Positions 52,122 through 62,102 of a DNA stretch of 64,000 nucleotides are shown piece by piece. How positions within the stretch are numbered: the stretch's first letter is position 1; every line of letters starts with the position of its first letter. The stretch lies in contig DASUJY010000072.1 of assembly GCA_036279015.1 (NCBI GenBank), positions 1-64,000 on the forward strand. The letters are read 5' to 3'. The notes beneath the pieces are model-generated. The model ran no database searches, was not told the origin of the DNA, and saw only the letters and a program-made list of their open reading frames with translations. Position numbers and translations under genes: made by a program. The stretch is from DATEOR01 sp036279015 (GTDB lineage Bacteria; Actinomycetota; Thermoleophilia; Gaiellales; Gaiellaceae).

Positions 52122-53011
52122 TTACTGCGTTAGCGCGTCGGCGCCCGCGACGACCTCGAGGATCTCCTGCGTGATCTCGGCCTGGCGCGCCCGGTTCATG
52201 TCCAGCGTGAGCCGGTCGATCAGCTCGCCGGCGTTCTTGGAGGCATTCCGCATCGCGGTCATGCGCGCCCCGTGCTCCGAGGCGGCCGACTCGAGGAGCG
52301 CGCGGTACACCGTCGTCTCGAGGTAGGTCGGCAGGAGCCGCGTCAGGATCTCCTCCGGCTCCGGTTCGTAGATGAAATCGCCCTCGAGCGCGATCTCGTA
52401 GGACGACTTCTCCTCCTCGTCCTCGAGCGCCGTACGCGGGATGGGGAGCACGTCCTCCACGACGACGCGCTGGGTGAGGGCCGACTTGTAGTGGTTGTAG
52501 ACGATCACGACCCGGTCGACCTCGCGCTCGATGTACAGCTCGGCCAGGCAGTGGGCGATCGAGACCGCGTCCGAGTACTCGGGCCGGTCGGTGAAGTCGA
52601 CCCAGGCCTGGGCGACGTCGTAGCGGCGAAAGCGAAGCGACGAGCGGCCCTTCTTCCCGACCACGACCCAGCGTGCGCTCTGGCCCTCCGCGCGCGCCTC
52701 GCGCTCGAGCGCGAAGGCTCGGCGGAGAATCTGCGCGTTGAAGGCGCCGGCAAGCCCGCGGTCGCCCGTGATGGGGAGGATGGCGACCGTCTGCACCTCG
52801 CGTTCCTCGAGGAGCGGGAACTGGCGCGACGGCGTCGCGCGGGCGGTCCCGATCATGAGCTCGCGCATGCGGTCGGCATAGGGGCGCAGGGCCTCGATGC
52901 GGGCCTCGGCTCGGCGGAGCTTCGCCGCGGCGACGAGCTCCATCGCCTTCGTGATCTTGCGCGTGTTGCGGACGGAGCGAAGCCGCCGTTTGATGTCCTG
53001 GACGGTGGCCA

Positions 53012-53012
<1 letters not shown>
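52122..53012 (-). CDS. atpG: ATP synthase gamma subunit
   Basis: 296 residues from GTG 53012, overlapping the atpA stop by one base (TAGTG). The N-terminal helix VQDIKRRLRSVRNTRKITKAMELVAAAKLRRAE and the C-terminal helix ARMTAMRNASKNAGELIDRLTLDMNRARQAEITQEILEVVAGADAL form the rotating shaft and are near-invariant in the family. In most genomes atpD follows directly; here 9 genes intervene, or rather the kelch and opp block does. Confidence 0.97.
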
Positions 53013-54553
<1,541 letters not shown>

Positions 54554-54571
54554 AATCTCTCCTTCGCGGTT

Positions 54572-55102
54572 CTAGCGGTTGATCAGTTCTTCACGGAGCT
54601 GCCCGAGGCGGCCGCGCACGCTCGCGTCGGCGCGCACCGAGCCGGCCTGGACAACGAGGCCGCCGATGATGTCCGGGTCGACGGTGCGCGTCGCGACGAC
54701 GCGGCGTCCGGAGGCCTCCTCGATCTGCTTCACGACCTTCGCAGCCTCCTCGTCCGAGAGCTCGACCGCGGTCGTCAGCTCGAGCTCGAGCACACGCTCC
54801 TCGCGCGCGAGCAGCCGTCCGAACTCCTCGTGGACGTCCGCGACCTCGGCGATCCGGCCCTTCTCGGCGAGCAGGTGTAGGAAGTTCGAGAAGAGCTCCT
54901 CGCCTCCGGAGATGAGGTCGTCGAGCACCGCCACCTTGGTCTCGCTCTCGATCTGCGGGTTGCGGAGGAAGCCGCGCAGCTCGTCCGACTCGGCGAGCGC
55001 GGCGGCGAACGCGTCGAACTCTCCGCGCACGGGCGCGAGACGGTCCTTGCCCTTCGCCGCCTCGAGCAGAGCCTCGGCGTACACGCGGTGGGCGACGGCC
55101 AC
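54572..55102 (-). CDS. atpH: ATP synthase delta subunit
   Basis: 176 residues from GTG 55102, overlapping the atpF stop by one base. The N-terminal six-helix domain begins VAHRVYAEALLEAAKG, a typical OSCP/delta start, and the C-terminal segment VVATRTVDPDIIGGLVVQAGSVRADASVRGRL is the conserved strand/helix end. It links F1 to the b subunits of the stator. Confidence 0.95.
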   Translation of the reverse strand: MAVAHRVYAEALLEAAKGKDRLAPVRGEFDAFAAALAESDELRGFLRNPQIESETKVAVLDDLISGGEELFSNFLHLLAEKGRIAEVADVHEEFGRLLAREERVLELELTTAVELSDEEAAKVVKQIEEASGRRVVATRTVDPDIIGGLVVQAGSVRADASVRGRLGQLREELINR

Positions 55103-55620
55103 TAGTTCTCCGAGACCAGCTTCTTGACGTCGACCTCTTCGATCGTCTCGTCGATCAGCCGGCGCTGGTCGTCGGCGTCGAGGGACTTTCCCGTCACCTT
55201 CTCCGCCGCGAGGAGCGTCAGCTCGACGACGTCGCGGCGGATCTGCTCGGCCATGCGCCGGTTCTCGGCCTCGATCTCGCGCCTGTTCTCCTCGAGGCGG
55301 CGCTTGAGGTCCTCGTCGGCCTGGGCGCGGGACTGCTCGAGCTGCGCCTTCCCCTGGCGCCGGCTCTCCTCGAGGATGCGCTCGCGCTCGGCCTTCGCGT
55401 CCTCGCGCTCCTGATGAGTCAGCTCGCGGAGCTCGCGCGCTTCCTGCCGCGCCTTGTCGGCCTCGTCGAGCGCCTCGCGGATGCGGTCGCGGCGCTGGTC
55501 GATCATCCCCTGGATCCGCCCGAACGCGAGCCTGCGCAAGAGGTAGAAGGTGATCCCGAACGTGATCACCGTCCAGACCATGAGGCCCGGGACGACGGAG
55601 ATGAGGTCTGCGAAGAGCAT
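55102..55620 (-). CDS. atpF: ATP synthase b subunit
   Basis: 172 residues from ATG 55620, overlapping the atpE stop as TGATG; longer in-frame starts would run through atpE. One N-terminal membrane helix (LISVVPGLMVWTVITFGITFYLL) is followed by a long charged coiled coil (RQEARELRELTHQEREDAKAERERILEESRRQGKAQLEQSRAQADEDL), the stator stalk. The C-terminal helices contact the delta subunit. Confidence 0.95.
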   Translation of the reverse strand: MLFADLISVVPGLMVWTVITFGITFYLLRRLAFGRIQGMIDQRRDRIREALDEADKARQEARELRELTHQEREDAKAERERILEESRRQGKAQLEQSRAQADEDLKRRLEENRREIEAENRRMAEQIRRDVVELTLLAAEKVTGKSLDADDQRRLIDETIEEVDVKKLVSEN

Positions 55621-55880
55621 CAAACGAGCACGTAGGCCAGGAGCCCGCCGAGGAGCGCGTAGAAGACGACGGCTTCGGTGAGCGCGAAGCCGAGCCACTG
55701 GATGCCGGTGAGCTCGCCCCGGAGCTCGGGCTGGCGGGCGACCGCCTGGATCATCGAGCCGAAGATGTTGCCGATGCCGATCCCGGCGCCGACGGCGCCG
55801 AGCCCGACCCCGACGCCGAAGGCGATCGCCTTGCCGAGATCGCTGAGGTCACCGGTGGTCTGTGCGAGAAGTGTGGTCAC
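55620..55880 (-). CDS. atpE: ATP synthase c subunit
   Basis: 86 residues, two membrane helices. Helix 1 is a Gly-rich GVGVGLGAVGAGIGIGNIFG, with the polar loop ARQPELRG contacting the rotor. Helix 2 carries the proton-binding Glu in FALTEAVVFYALLGG. The residues after that Glu (Ala-Val) and the absence of a Gln/Ser-Thr set in ion-site positions favour proton over sodium coupling, an inference from known c-ring motifs. Confidence 0.95.
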   Translation of the reverse strand: MTTLLAQTTGDLSDLGKAIAFGVGVGLGAVGAGIGIGNIFGSMIQAVARQPELRGELTGIQWLGFALTEAVVFYALLGGLLAYVLV

Positions 55881-55893
55881 TCTTTCCTCCTAG

Positions 55894-56721
55894 TTAATGC
55901 TCGGGTTCGATGGCGCCGCCGATGTAGATGGCGGAGAGAAGGGCGAAGACGAAGGCCTGGATCGTGACCACGATCGCGACCTCGAAGATGTAGACAGCCG
56001 TCGCCACGGGAACTGAGATGACGGCGATTGCGTAGGACTCGAAGATGAAGATCAGTCCGATCATGACGAGGATCAGCATGTGGCCGGCGAGCATGTTGGC
56101 GAAGAGCCGGACGGAGAGCGAGACGAGGCGCATGAACTGGGAGATGACTTCGAGCGGCACGATCAAGCCGAGGAGCGGCTTCGGCGCGCCCTGCGGAATC
56201 CAGCTCCTGAAGTAGCGGGAGGGGCCGTTGAACCTGATGCCCTCGAAGTGGGTGGCGACGAACGTGATCAGCGCGAGCGCGAGCGTGACCGACAGGTTCG
56301 CGGTCGCCGCGTAGATCCCCCACGTGGGGAGCTCCACCCCCGCCACGTGGAAGTGCTCGTTCGAGATCGGCAAGGGGATGAAGCCGATGAGGTTGAGGAT
56401 GAAGATGAAGAGGAAGAGCGAGGCCACGTACGGAAACCACGTCCCGATCGCCTTCGACGGCAGGCTGCCCTCGGCGATCTGTCCCTGGATCAGCTCGTAA
56501 ACCGACTCGCCGGTCGTCTGGCGGCGGCTCGGACGCAGCGAGAGCCCGAAGCGCATGATCCAGACGCCGAGGAGGACCGTGACGGCCGCGCCGACCCAGA
56601 GGTAGACGACGGCCTTGTTGATCGACATGTCGAGCGGGCCCAGATGGATCGAGATCCAGGCCGGGAGGTCGAACTCCTCCTGCGGCTTGAAGTCCTCGGT
56701 GGCAGCGAGGAGCAGGGTCAC
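55894..56721 (-). CDS. atpB: ATP synthase a subunit
   Basis: 275 residues from GTG 56721, overlapping the upstream gene by four bases (GTGA). Five to six membrane segments. The proton-path signature is RLVSLSVRLFANMLAGHMLIL, with the essential Arg in the penultimate part, and FAFVFALLSAIYIGGAIEPEH is the C-terminal helix. FLFIFILNLIGFIPLP is the conserved second helix. It faces the c-ring and forms the half-channels. Confidence 0.97.
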   Translation of the reverse strand: MTLLLAATEDFKPQEEFDLPAWISIHLGPLDMSINKAVVYLWVGAAVTVLLGVWIMRFGLSLRPSRRQTTGESVYELIQGQIAEGSLPSKAIGTWFPYVASLFLFIFILNLIGFIPLPISNEHFHVAGVELPTWGIYAATANLSVTLALALITFVATHFEGIRFNGPSRYFRSWIPQGAPKPLLGLIVPLEVISQFMRLVSLSVRLFANMLAGHMLILVMIGLIFIFESYAIAVISVPVATAVYIFEVAIVVTIQAFVFALLSAIYIGGAIEPEH

Positions 56722-57110
56722 CGTCTCGGCTCCCCGGAGAAGTAGAGCGTGAGGCTGAGCCCGAGCTCGAGCGAGTAGGCGGCCGCGTAGACGAGCGCGC
56801 CGGCGATGGCGAGCGACGGGCTCGACGCGGCGACGGCGACCGCGACGATCATCAGGAGGATCCCGCGCGCCATCATCCCGAAGGCGACGACCCCGGAGCC
56901 GCGCAGGTTCGGCTCGCCGATCCCGACCCGCGCGAAGAGCGCCCCGAGGAGCTGGCTCGCGGCCCAGAGGACTGCGCCGAGGAGCCAGCCGCGAAGCGGC
57001 CAGCCGGCGACCACGAAGATCGGCAGCGCGAGGGCGACCACCGCTCCGCCGGCGACGACCGGCAGGCGGCGCTCGGGCAGCGGGCGCGGGCTGAGAACGA
57101 CGCCGGGCAC
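56718..57110 (-). CDS. ATP synthase subunit I-like membrane protein
   Basis: 130 residues from GTG 57110, overlapping the preceding small gene by one base (TAGTG). Four hydrophobic segments: VVAGGAVVALALPIFVVAGW, LLGAVLWAASQLLGALFARV, VVAFGMMARGILLMIVAVAV and LAIAGALVYAAAYSLELGLSL. Four-helix proteins directly upstream of atpB are the I subunit (AtpI/UncI), thought to help c-ring assembly. Sequence conservation in this family is low, so the assignment rests on position and topology. Confidence 0.75.
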   Translation of the reverse strand: MPGVVLSPRPLPERRLPVVAGGAVVALALPIFVVAGWPLRGWLLGAVLWAASQLLGALFARVGIGEPNLRGSGVVAFGMMARGILLMIVAVAVAASSPSLAIAGALVYAAAYSLELGLSLTLYFSGEPRR

Positions 57111-57319
57111 TAGTACGAATCCTTGTAGCGGCTGTACACGGAGAGGATCGCGGCGGGGATGCCGATCACCGCGCCGATCGCGATTCCGATCCCGACAGAG
57201 CCCGCGGCGAGTCCGACGAGCGCGCCTACGCCGACGCATGCGAAGAGCACACCGGCGAGAAGCGCTCCGGCGCCAAGTGGGTCGATCGAAGTGCGGCCTG
57301 CCGCCACGTCCGCCAGCAT
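57110..57319 (-). CDS. AtpZ/AtpI-like small membrane protein
   Basis: 69 residues. Two membrane helices rich in Gly/Ala/Val (GAGALLAGVLFACVGVGALVGL and SVGIGIAIGAVIGIPAAILSVY), ending in a charged YSRYKDSY tail. This matches the two-helix AtpZ-type proteins encoded at the head of atp operons, which help assemble the c-ring or carry magnesium/calcium. It is the first gene of the atp run and overlaps the I-like gene. Confidence 0.7.
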   Translation of the reverse strand: MLADVAAGRTSIDPLGAGALLAGVLFACVGVGALVGLAAGSVGIGIAIGAVIGIPAAILSVYSRYKDSY

Positions 57320-57376
57320 CTTAGTCGCCCCTAGCGTAGCAGCGGACTCGACTTCGTGACAACGAAAACGGCCTAA

Positions 57377-58513
57377 CTAAGCGGAAATCGCCTTACTTTG
57401 TTCAGCCTTCGCCTCGCGCCGGCGCTCGGCCCAGGCGCGTACGCGGCTCAGCTTCAGGATCTCGAGGACCATGACGATGTAGAGCGTCGCGCCGACAGCG
57501 GTGGCGCCGACGAGAGCGACGACGACCGTCGGCCAGAGATGCCATTCGCCCGCCTCGCGGAAGGGCACGAAGCGGGTCGCGAGGGCGGCCCCTCCGAGGA
57601 CCGCGCACCACGTGTAGAGGTAGAGGACGGCCCGGCGCTGCCCGAAGCCTCGTCGCAGGAAGCGGTGGTGCAAGTGCGCCTGGTCGGGGAGGTAGAGCGG
57701 CTCGTGGTGCTTGATCCGTCGCAGGACGACGAATGACGTGTCGAGGATCGGGACCGCGAGCGCGAAGAGCGGGAAGAAGAGTGCGACCGTAGCGGCCGTC
57801 TTCAGGAGGCCCTGGATCGAGACCGTGGCGAGCAGGAAGCCGAGCAGGAGCGCGCCGGAGTCTCCCATGAAGATCCGCGCGGGATAGAAGTTGTGGCGCA
57901 GGAACCCCAGGCAGCCGCCCGCGATGATCGCCGACAGCACTGCCGCCCCGGGCTTCCCCAGCGAGAGCGCGATGATGGAGAACGTGATGCCCGAGATCCC
58001 GCAGATCCCGGCGGCGAGGCCGTCGAGGCCGTCGAGGAAGTTGACCATGTTCATGATCGCGACGATCCAGACGAAGCTGAGGGCCACGCCGGCCCAGAAG
58101 GGCAGGTCGTGGATCCCGACGACCGGAAAGGTGAAGCGGTCGATGCGGACGCCGAAGTCGATCGCGATCGCGGCCGCCCCCGACTGACCGGCGAGCTTCA
58201 CCCACCAGGGGAGGCCGCGGAAGTCGTCCGCCATGCCGAGCGTGGTCGCGAGCGCGGCGCCGAGCAGGATCCCGCGGTAGGGCCCGGAGAGGTCGAGGAA
58301 CGCGAGCGAGGGGACGAAGACGCCGAGGAAGAGCGCGAGGCCGCCCAGGCGCGGGACGGCCTGGAGGTGGATCCGCCTGCGCTCGAGCGGCTCGTCGACG
58401 ATCCCGAGCACGCGCGCCACGCGCCCGACCGCGGGCGTGAGGACGAGCACGACCGCGAGGGCGACGAGAAAGCCCCAGAGCACGTCCAGGTGGTTGCGAA
58501 ATGTCTCCCACAC
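57377..58513 (-). CDS. Undecaprenyl-phosphate glycosyl-1-phosphate transferase (WecA/TagO/MraY superfamily)
   Basis: 378 residues from GTG 58513. About ten membrane helices. The superfamily motifs are GMADDFRGLPWWVKL (metal-binding Asp pair), MNMVNFLDGLDGLAAG (nucleotide-sugar binding) and FMGDSGALLLGFLLA. WecA/TagO join GlcNAc-1-phosphate (MurNAc-pentapeptide for MraY) to undecaprenyl phosphate, the first membrane step of wall polymers. In actinobacteria this gene commonly stands next to the atp operon, as here. The HHRFLRRG motif supports the WecA branch. It could supply the polymers joined by the LCP protein. Confidence 0.9.
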   Translation of the reverse strand: MWETFRNHLDVLWGFLVALAVVLVLTPAVGRVARVLGIVDEPLERRRIHLQAVPRLGGLALFLGVFVPSLAFLDLSGPYRGILLGAALATTLGMADDFRGLPWWVKLAGQSGAAAIAIDFGVRIDRFTFPVVGIHDLPFWAGVALSFVWIVAIMNMVNFLDGLDGLAAGICGISGITFSIIALSLGKPGAAVLSAIIAGGCLGFLRHNFYPARIFMGDSGALLLGFLLATVSIQGLLKTAATVALFFPLFALAVPILDTSFVVLRRIKHHEPLYLPDQAHLHHRFLRRGFGQRRAVLYLYTWCAVLGGAALATRFVPFREAGEWHLWPTVVVALVGATAVGATLYIVMVLEILKLSRVRAWAERRREAKAEQSKAISA

Positions 58514-58515
58514 GG

Positions 58516-59157
58516 CTACTTCGTCCCGTAGAGGCGGTCGCCCGCGTCGCCGAGGCCGGGCACGATGTAGCCCTTCTCGTTGAGCGCGCGATCGACGGCG
58601 GCCACGACGACCGTCACGTCGGGATGCTCGGAGTGCAGCCGCTCGATGCCCTCGGGCGCCGCGATGATCGCGATCAGGCGCACGGAGGTGGCGCCCGCGC
58701 TCTTCACCGTCGCGACGGCGGCCGAGGTCGAGTTTCCCGTCGCGAGCATGGGGTCGAGCAGGATGACGTCCCGCTCGGCCACGTCTGCGGGGAGCTTCAC
58801 GTAGTACTCGACCGGCTCGAGCGTCTCCTCGTTCCGGTAGAGGCCGATGAATCCCACACGCGCGCCGGAGATGAGGCTGAGGACGCCGTCGAGCATGCCG
58901 ATCCCCGCGCGGAGGATGGGGCAGACCGCCACCTTCTTGCCGGAGATCCGCTGCACCGTCGTGCGCTCGAGCGGCGTCTCGATCTCGACCTCCTCGGTGG
59001 CGAGCTCCTTCGTCGCCTCGTAGGTGAGCAGGAGCGTGAGCTCGTCGACGAGCTGGCGGAAGAGGTGCGTGGGCGTCGCGGTGTCGCGGAGGAGCCCGAG
59101 CTTGTGCTGCACGAGCGGGTGATCGACGACGACGAGGTTCCGGGTCGCGACGCTCAT
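58516..59157 (-). CDS. upp: Uracil phosphoribosyltransferase
   Basis: 213 residues from ATG 59157, overlapping the glyA stop as ATGA. The PRPP-binding loop is VILLDPMLATGNSTSAAV (about residues 128-145), and the C-terminal uracil-binding segment is EKGYIVPGLGDAGDRLYGTK, both diagnostic. The enzyme salvages uracil to UMP. It lies three bases upstream of the wecA-like gene. Confidence 0.97.
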   Translation of the reverse strand: MSVATRNLVVVDHPLVQHKLGLLRDTATPTHLFRQLVDELTLLLTYEATKELATEEVEIETPLERTTVQRISGKKVAVCPILRAGIGMLDGVLSLISGARVGFIGLYRNEETLEPVEYYVKLPADVAERDVILLDPMLATGNSTSAAVATVKSAGATSVRLIAIIAAPEGIERLHSEHPDVTVVVAAVDRALNEKGYIVPGLGDAGDRLYGTK

Positions 59158-60446
59158 GCGTCGTAGCTCGTGTAGCCCCGGAAGCCGGGGTAGAGCGGCC
59201 GCTTCTCGCAGAGCGCTTCGCTTCGGGCCCGGAGCGCCGACAGGTCGGGGTCGGAGCCGAGCGCGCCGGCGATGATCTCCCCCACCTCGCGAAGGTCGTC
59301 CTCGTCGAAGCCGCGCATCGTGACGGCGGGCGTGCCGAGGCGGACGCCCGAGGCCTCCATCGGCGGGCGCTCGTCGAAGGGGACGGTGTTGCGGTTGGCG
59401 GTGATCTTGACCTCGTGCAGCCGTTCCTCCGCCGCCTTGCCCGACCACTCGCCGCCGCGCAGGTCCATCTGGAGGAGGTGCGTGTCGGTACCGCCGGTGA
59501 GGACGTCGAGCTCGTTCGCCATCAGCGTGTCGGCGAGCGCGTCGGCGTTGGCACGGATCTGCTTCTGATAGTCGCGGAAGGGCTCGGAGCCGGCGATCTT
59601 GAAGCAGGCCGCCTTGCCGGCGATCACGTGCAGAAGGGGGCCACCCTGCATCCCCGGGAAGACCGCCTTGTCGAGCGCCTGGGCGTGTTCCTCCTTGCAG
59701 AGGACGAAGCCCGCGCGCGGGCCGGCGAGGGTCTTGTGCGTCGTCGAGGTGACGAAGTCGCAGTGGGGCGTCGGGTTCGGATGGAGCCCGGCCGCGACGA
59801 GGCCCGCGAAGTGCGCCATGTCGCAGAGGAGGAGCGCGCCGATCTCGTCGGCGATCGCGCGGAAGCGGTCGGCCTCGATGGTGCGCGGGTACGCAGAGCC
59901 GCCGCAGACGATCAGCTTCGGCCGGTGCTCCTTCGCGAGACGCAGGACCTCGTCGAAGTCGACGCGGAAGGTCTTGCGGTCGACGCCGTAGCCGACGAAC
60001 TCGTAGAGCTTGCCGGAGAAGTTGACCTTGAGCCCGTGGGTCAGGTGGCCGCCGTGGTCGAGGCGCATGGCGAGCACGGTGTCGCCGGGATCGAGGCAGC
60101 TGAAGTAGACGGCCATGTTCGTCTGCGCGCCCGCGTGGGGCTGGACGTTCGCGTGCTCGGCGTCGAAGAGGGCCTTGGCGCGGTCGATGGCGAGCTGCTC
60201 GATCTCGTCCACGACCTCGCAGCCGCCGTAGTAGCGCCGGCCCGGATAGCCCTCGGCGTACTTGTTCGTGGGCACGCTCCCCATTGCCTCGAAAACGCTC
60301 GGCCAGGTGAAGTTCTCGGATGCGATGAGCTCGATCTGGCCGCGCTGTCGCTCGAGCTCTCGCTCGATCAGGGCCGCGGTGTCGGGATCGATCTCGGCCA
60401 GCCCGGCCCGCTGGAGCTCCTGGAGCGTCTCCTGCGCGATCGCCAC
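59154..60446 (-). CDS. glyA: Serine hydroxymethyltransferase
   Basis: 430 residues. N-terminal SENFTWPSVFEAMGSVPTNKYAEGYPGRRYYGG is the family signature. The PLP lysine is in VTSTTHKTLAGPRAG (about residue 232), and LLCDMAHFAGLVAAGLHP carries the cofactor-binding residues. It interconverts serine and glycine with tetrahydrofolate, feeding one-carbon units to methionine and purine synthesis. It precedes upp with a four-base overlap. Confidence 0.97.
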   Translation of the reverse strand: MAIAQETLQELQRAGLAEIDPDTAALIERELERQRGQIELIASENFTWPSVFEAMGSVPTNKYAEGYPGRRYYGGCEVVDEIEQLAIDRAKALFDAEHANVQPHAGAQTNMAVYFSCLDPGDTVLAMRLDHGGHLTHGLKVNFSGKLYEFVGYGVDRKTFRVDFDEVLRLAKEHRPKLIVCGGSAYPRTIEADRFRAIADEIGALLLCDMAHFAGLVAAGLHPNPTPHCDFVTSTTHKTLAGPRAGFVLCKEEHAQALDKAVFPGMQGGPLLHVIAGKAACFKIAGSEPFRDYQKQIRANADALADTLMANELDVLTGGTDTHLLQMDLRGGEWSGKAAEERLHEVKITANRNTVPFDERPPMEASGVRLGTPAVTMRGFDEDDLREVGEIIAGALGSDPDLSALRARSEALCEKRPLYPGFRGYTSYDA

Positions 60447-60480
60447 GGGGCCACCTTACCGCGTGATCCGGCCGCGGGCT

Positions 60481-61089
60481 TCAGGCCGAGACCGCAGCCG
60501 TGATCGCCGCGAGCGCGTCCACGGCCGGGACGGCTCCCTCGCGCAGGATGCGCGGCTCCGGGCTGGTGAGATCGACGACGGTGGACGGGGTTCCGGGCAG
60601 CCTGCCGGCGTCGACGACGGCTCCCACGCCGCCGCGGATGGTGTCCGGGATCTCCTCGACCGCAGCGGGGTCGGGTCCGTCGTGGAGGTTCGCGCTCGTC
60701 GCGGCGACGGCGCCAAAGCGCTCGAGAACGGCTCGGGTCTCGGGCGGGAGCTCGGGGACGCGGACGCCGATCGTCTCCGGGCTGGTCCCGGTCAGCCAGC
60801 GGTAGCGCCGGGCGGGGTTCGGGAGGACGAGGGTGAACGGGCCTGGAAGGAGCGCGCGCGCGAGCACGGCGGCGCGGCCGCGGAGCTCGGGCACGGCGTC
60901 GAGGACGGCCTCGAGGTCGGCCGCGACGAGCGCCACGGGCATCTCGGGCGACCGCTCCTTCAGGCGCGAGAGCGCCCGAACGGGCGCCTCGTGGTACGGG
61001 TCGGCGCAGAGCCCGTACACCGTGTCCGTCGGCAGAACGACCGGCTGCCCGGCGCGCAGCGCCGCCACCGCCTCGTCCGCTCCGGACAT
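60481..61089 (-). CDS. L-threonylcarbamoyladenylate synthase (YrdC/Sua5 type)
   Basis: 202 residues from ATG 61089. A longer frame to 61212 would cross a repetitive palindromic region, so the internal ATG is chosen. QPVVLPTDTVYGLCADP (residues about 17-33) and the KRS-like SRLKERSPEMPV are the YrdC substrate-binding signature, followed by LPGPFTLVL and AATSANLHDG. The enzyme makes threonylcarbamoyl-AMP for the t6A37 tRNA modification. It is single-domain (TsaC/YwlC), without the Sua5 tail. Located between glyA and prmC, a common order in Gram-positives. Confidence 0.92.
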   Translation of the reverse strand: MSGADEAVAALRAGQPVVLPTDTVYGLCADPYHEAPVRALSRLKERSPEMPVALVAADLEAVLDAVPELRGRAAVLARALLPGPFTLVLPNPARRYRWLTGTSPETIGVRVPELPPETRAVLERFGAVAATSANLHDGPDPAAVEEIPDTIRGGVGAVVDAGRLPGTPSTVVDLTSPEPRILREGAVPAVDALAAITAAVSA

Positions 61090-61090
61090 C

Positions 61091-61236
61091 GGGGTCTGAC
61101 CCCCTGACATGGCTCTGAGGGACACGGGGTCGGATTCTGCCCGCCCAAGGCACCAGCTGCCAACGCAAGAGCGGATGGGAGGTTGCCAGACGGACATGCC
61201 CCGACCGGCCATGCCCCGGGGTCTGACCCCGGGGCA
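61091..61236. repeat. Palindromic REP-like repeats between tsaC and prmC
   Basis: The 13-base palindrome GGGGTCTGACCCC occurs at 61091-61103 and again at 61218-61230, there extended to TGCCCCGGGGT-CTG-ACCCCGGGGCA (61212-61236, 11-bp arms). Between them lie related fragments (ACACGGGGTC, GACATGCCCCGAC). The layout of two palindromes about 110 bases apart in an intergenic gap resembles REP/BIME or small non-autonomous elements mobilised by RAYT transposases. No transposase is present. It could also serve as a terminator for prmC. Confidence 0.6.
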
Positions 61237-61242
61237 CGTCCC

Positions 61243-62094
61243 TTAGGGCCAGGTGGCCTCGACGACGCGGGGACGGCCCGCGAGGTCCGGCGTCTGCACG
61301 ACCTCGGCGTAGCCGAGTCCGGAGAGCGAGGCCGCCAGGGCGGGTGCCTGCCCGTCGCCGCACTCGAGGACGAGCCGGCCGCCGGCGCGTAGGACCGAGC
61401 GCGCCTGCCCGGCGATCGCCTCCCCCACCCCCTCGCCGACGAGTGCGTCGCGGGGCTCGTAGAGGCGGATCTCGGGCTGGAGCATCTCGTACTCCTCGGG
61501 CGTGACGTAGGGCGGGTTCGAGACGACGAGGTCGAAGGCCCCCTCGACTCCGGCCAGGAGGTCGCCCTCGGCGAGCCGGACCCGCCCGTCCGCGGACAGA
61601 CGAGCGAAATTCTCCCGAGCGAGCACCAGCGTCGCCGCGGAGCGCTCCACGCCGAGAACGGAAGCGCCGGGGTGCTCGTCGGCGATCGCGAGCGCGATCG
61701 CGCCGGAGCCGACGCCGACGTCGAGGACGCGTGGCGCCTCGAGGTCCCGGAGCCACGCGAGGCACCGCTCGACGACGACCTCGGTCTCCGGCCGCGGCAC
61801 GAGCGCGCGCCCGTCGATCCGAAGCGCGAGCCGCCGGAATCCCCATTCGCCCAGGACGTAGGCGAGCGGCTCGCGCGCCACGCGGCGCGCGACGAGCGGG
61901 CGCAGCCGGCGCAGCTCGAAGTGGGTGACGTCGCGCCCCGAGGCGTAGAGCTCCGAGCGGGCGAGACCCAGGACCTCGGCGACGAGTATCTCCGCGTCGA
62001 CGCGCGGCGAGGGTACGCCGGCAGCGTCCAGCTCGCGCTCGACCTCGCGGACCACGTCCAGGGGCACGACGACCCTTTGGGACGACACGGGCAC
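61243..62094 (-). CDS. prmC: Release factor glutamine methyltransferase PrmC
   Basis: 283 residues. The N-terminal helical release-factor-binding domain (SPRVDAEILVAEVLGLARSELYA) is present. The PrmC linker motif EPLAYVLGEWGF, SAM motif VLDVGVGSGAIALAIA and catalytic NPPY in LVVSNPPYVTPEEY are intact, as is LYEPRDALVG. It methylates the Gln of the GGQ motif in RF1 and RF2. It lies directly downstream of prfA (8-base gap), whose product is its substrate. Confidence 0.95.
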   Translation of the reverse strand: MPVSSQRVVVPLDVVREVERELDAAGVPSPRVDAEILVAEVLGLARSELYASGRDVTHFELRRLRPLVARRVAREPLAYVLGEWGFRRLALRIDGRALVPRPETEVVVERCLAWLRDLEAPRVLDVGVGSGAIALAIADEHPGASVLGVERSAATLVLARENFARLSADGRVRLAEGDLLAGVEGAFDLVVSNPPYVTPEEYEMLQPEIRLYEPRDALVGEGVGEAIAGQARSVLRAGGRLVLECGDGQAPALAASLSGLGYAEVVQTPDLAGRPRVVEATWP

Positions 62095-62102
62095 TTCGGT
62101 TC

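Noticed and set aside
61089..61212. An N-terminal extension of the TsaC-type protein to GTG or TTG starts upstream
   Set aside because: The extension is encoded by the palindromic repeat region and does not resemble the family; the ATG at 61089 gives the normal length.
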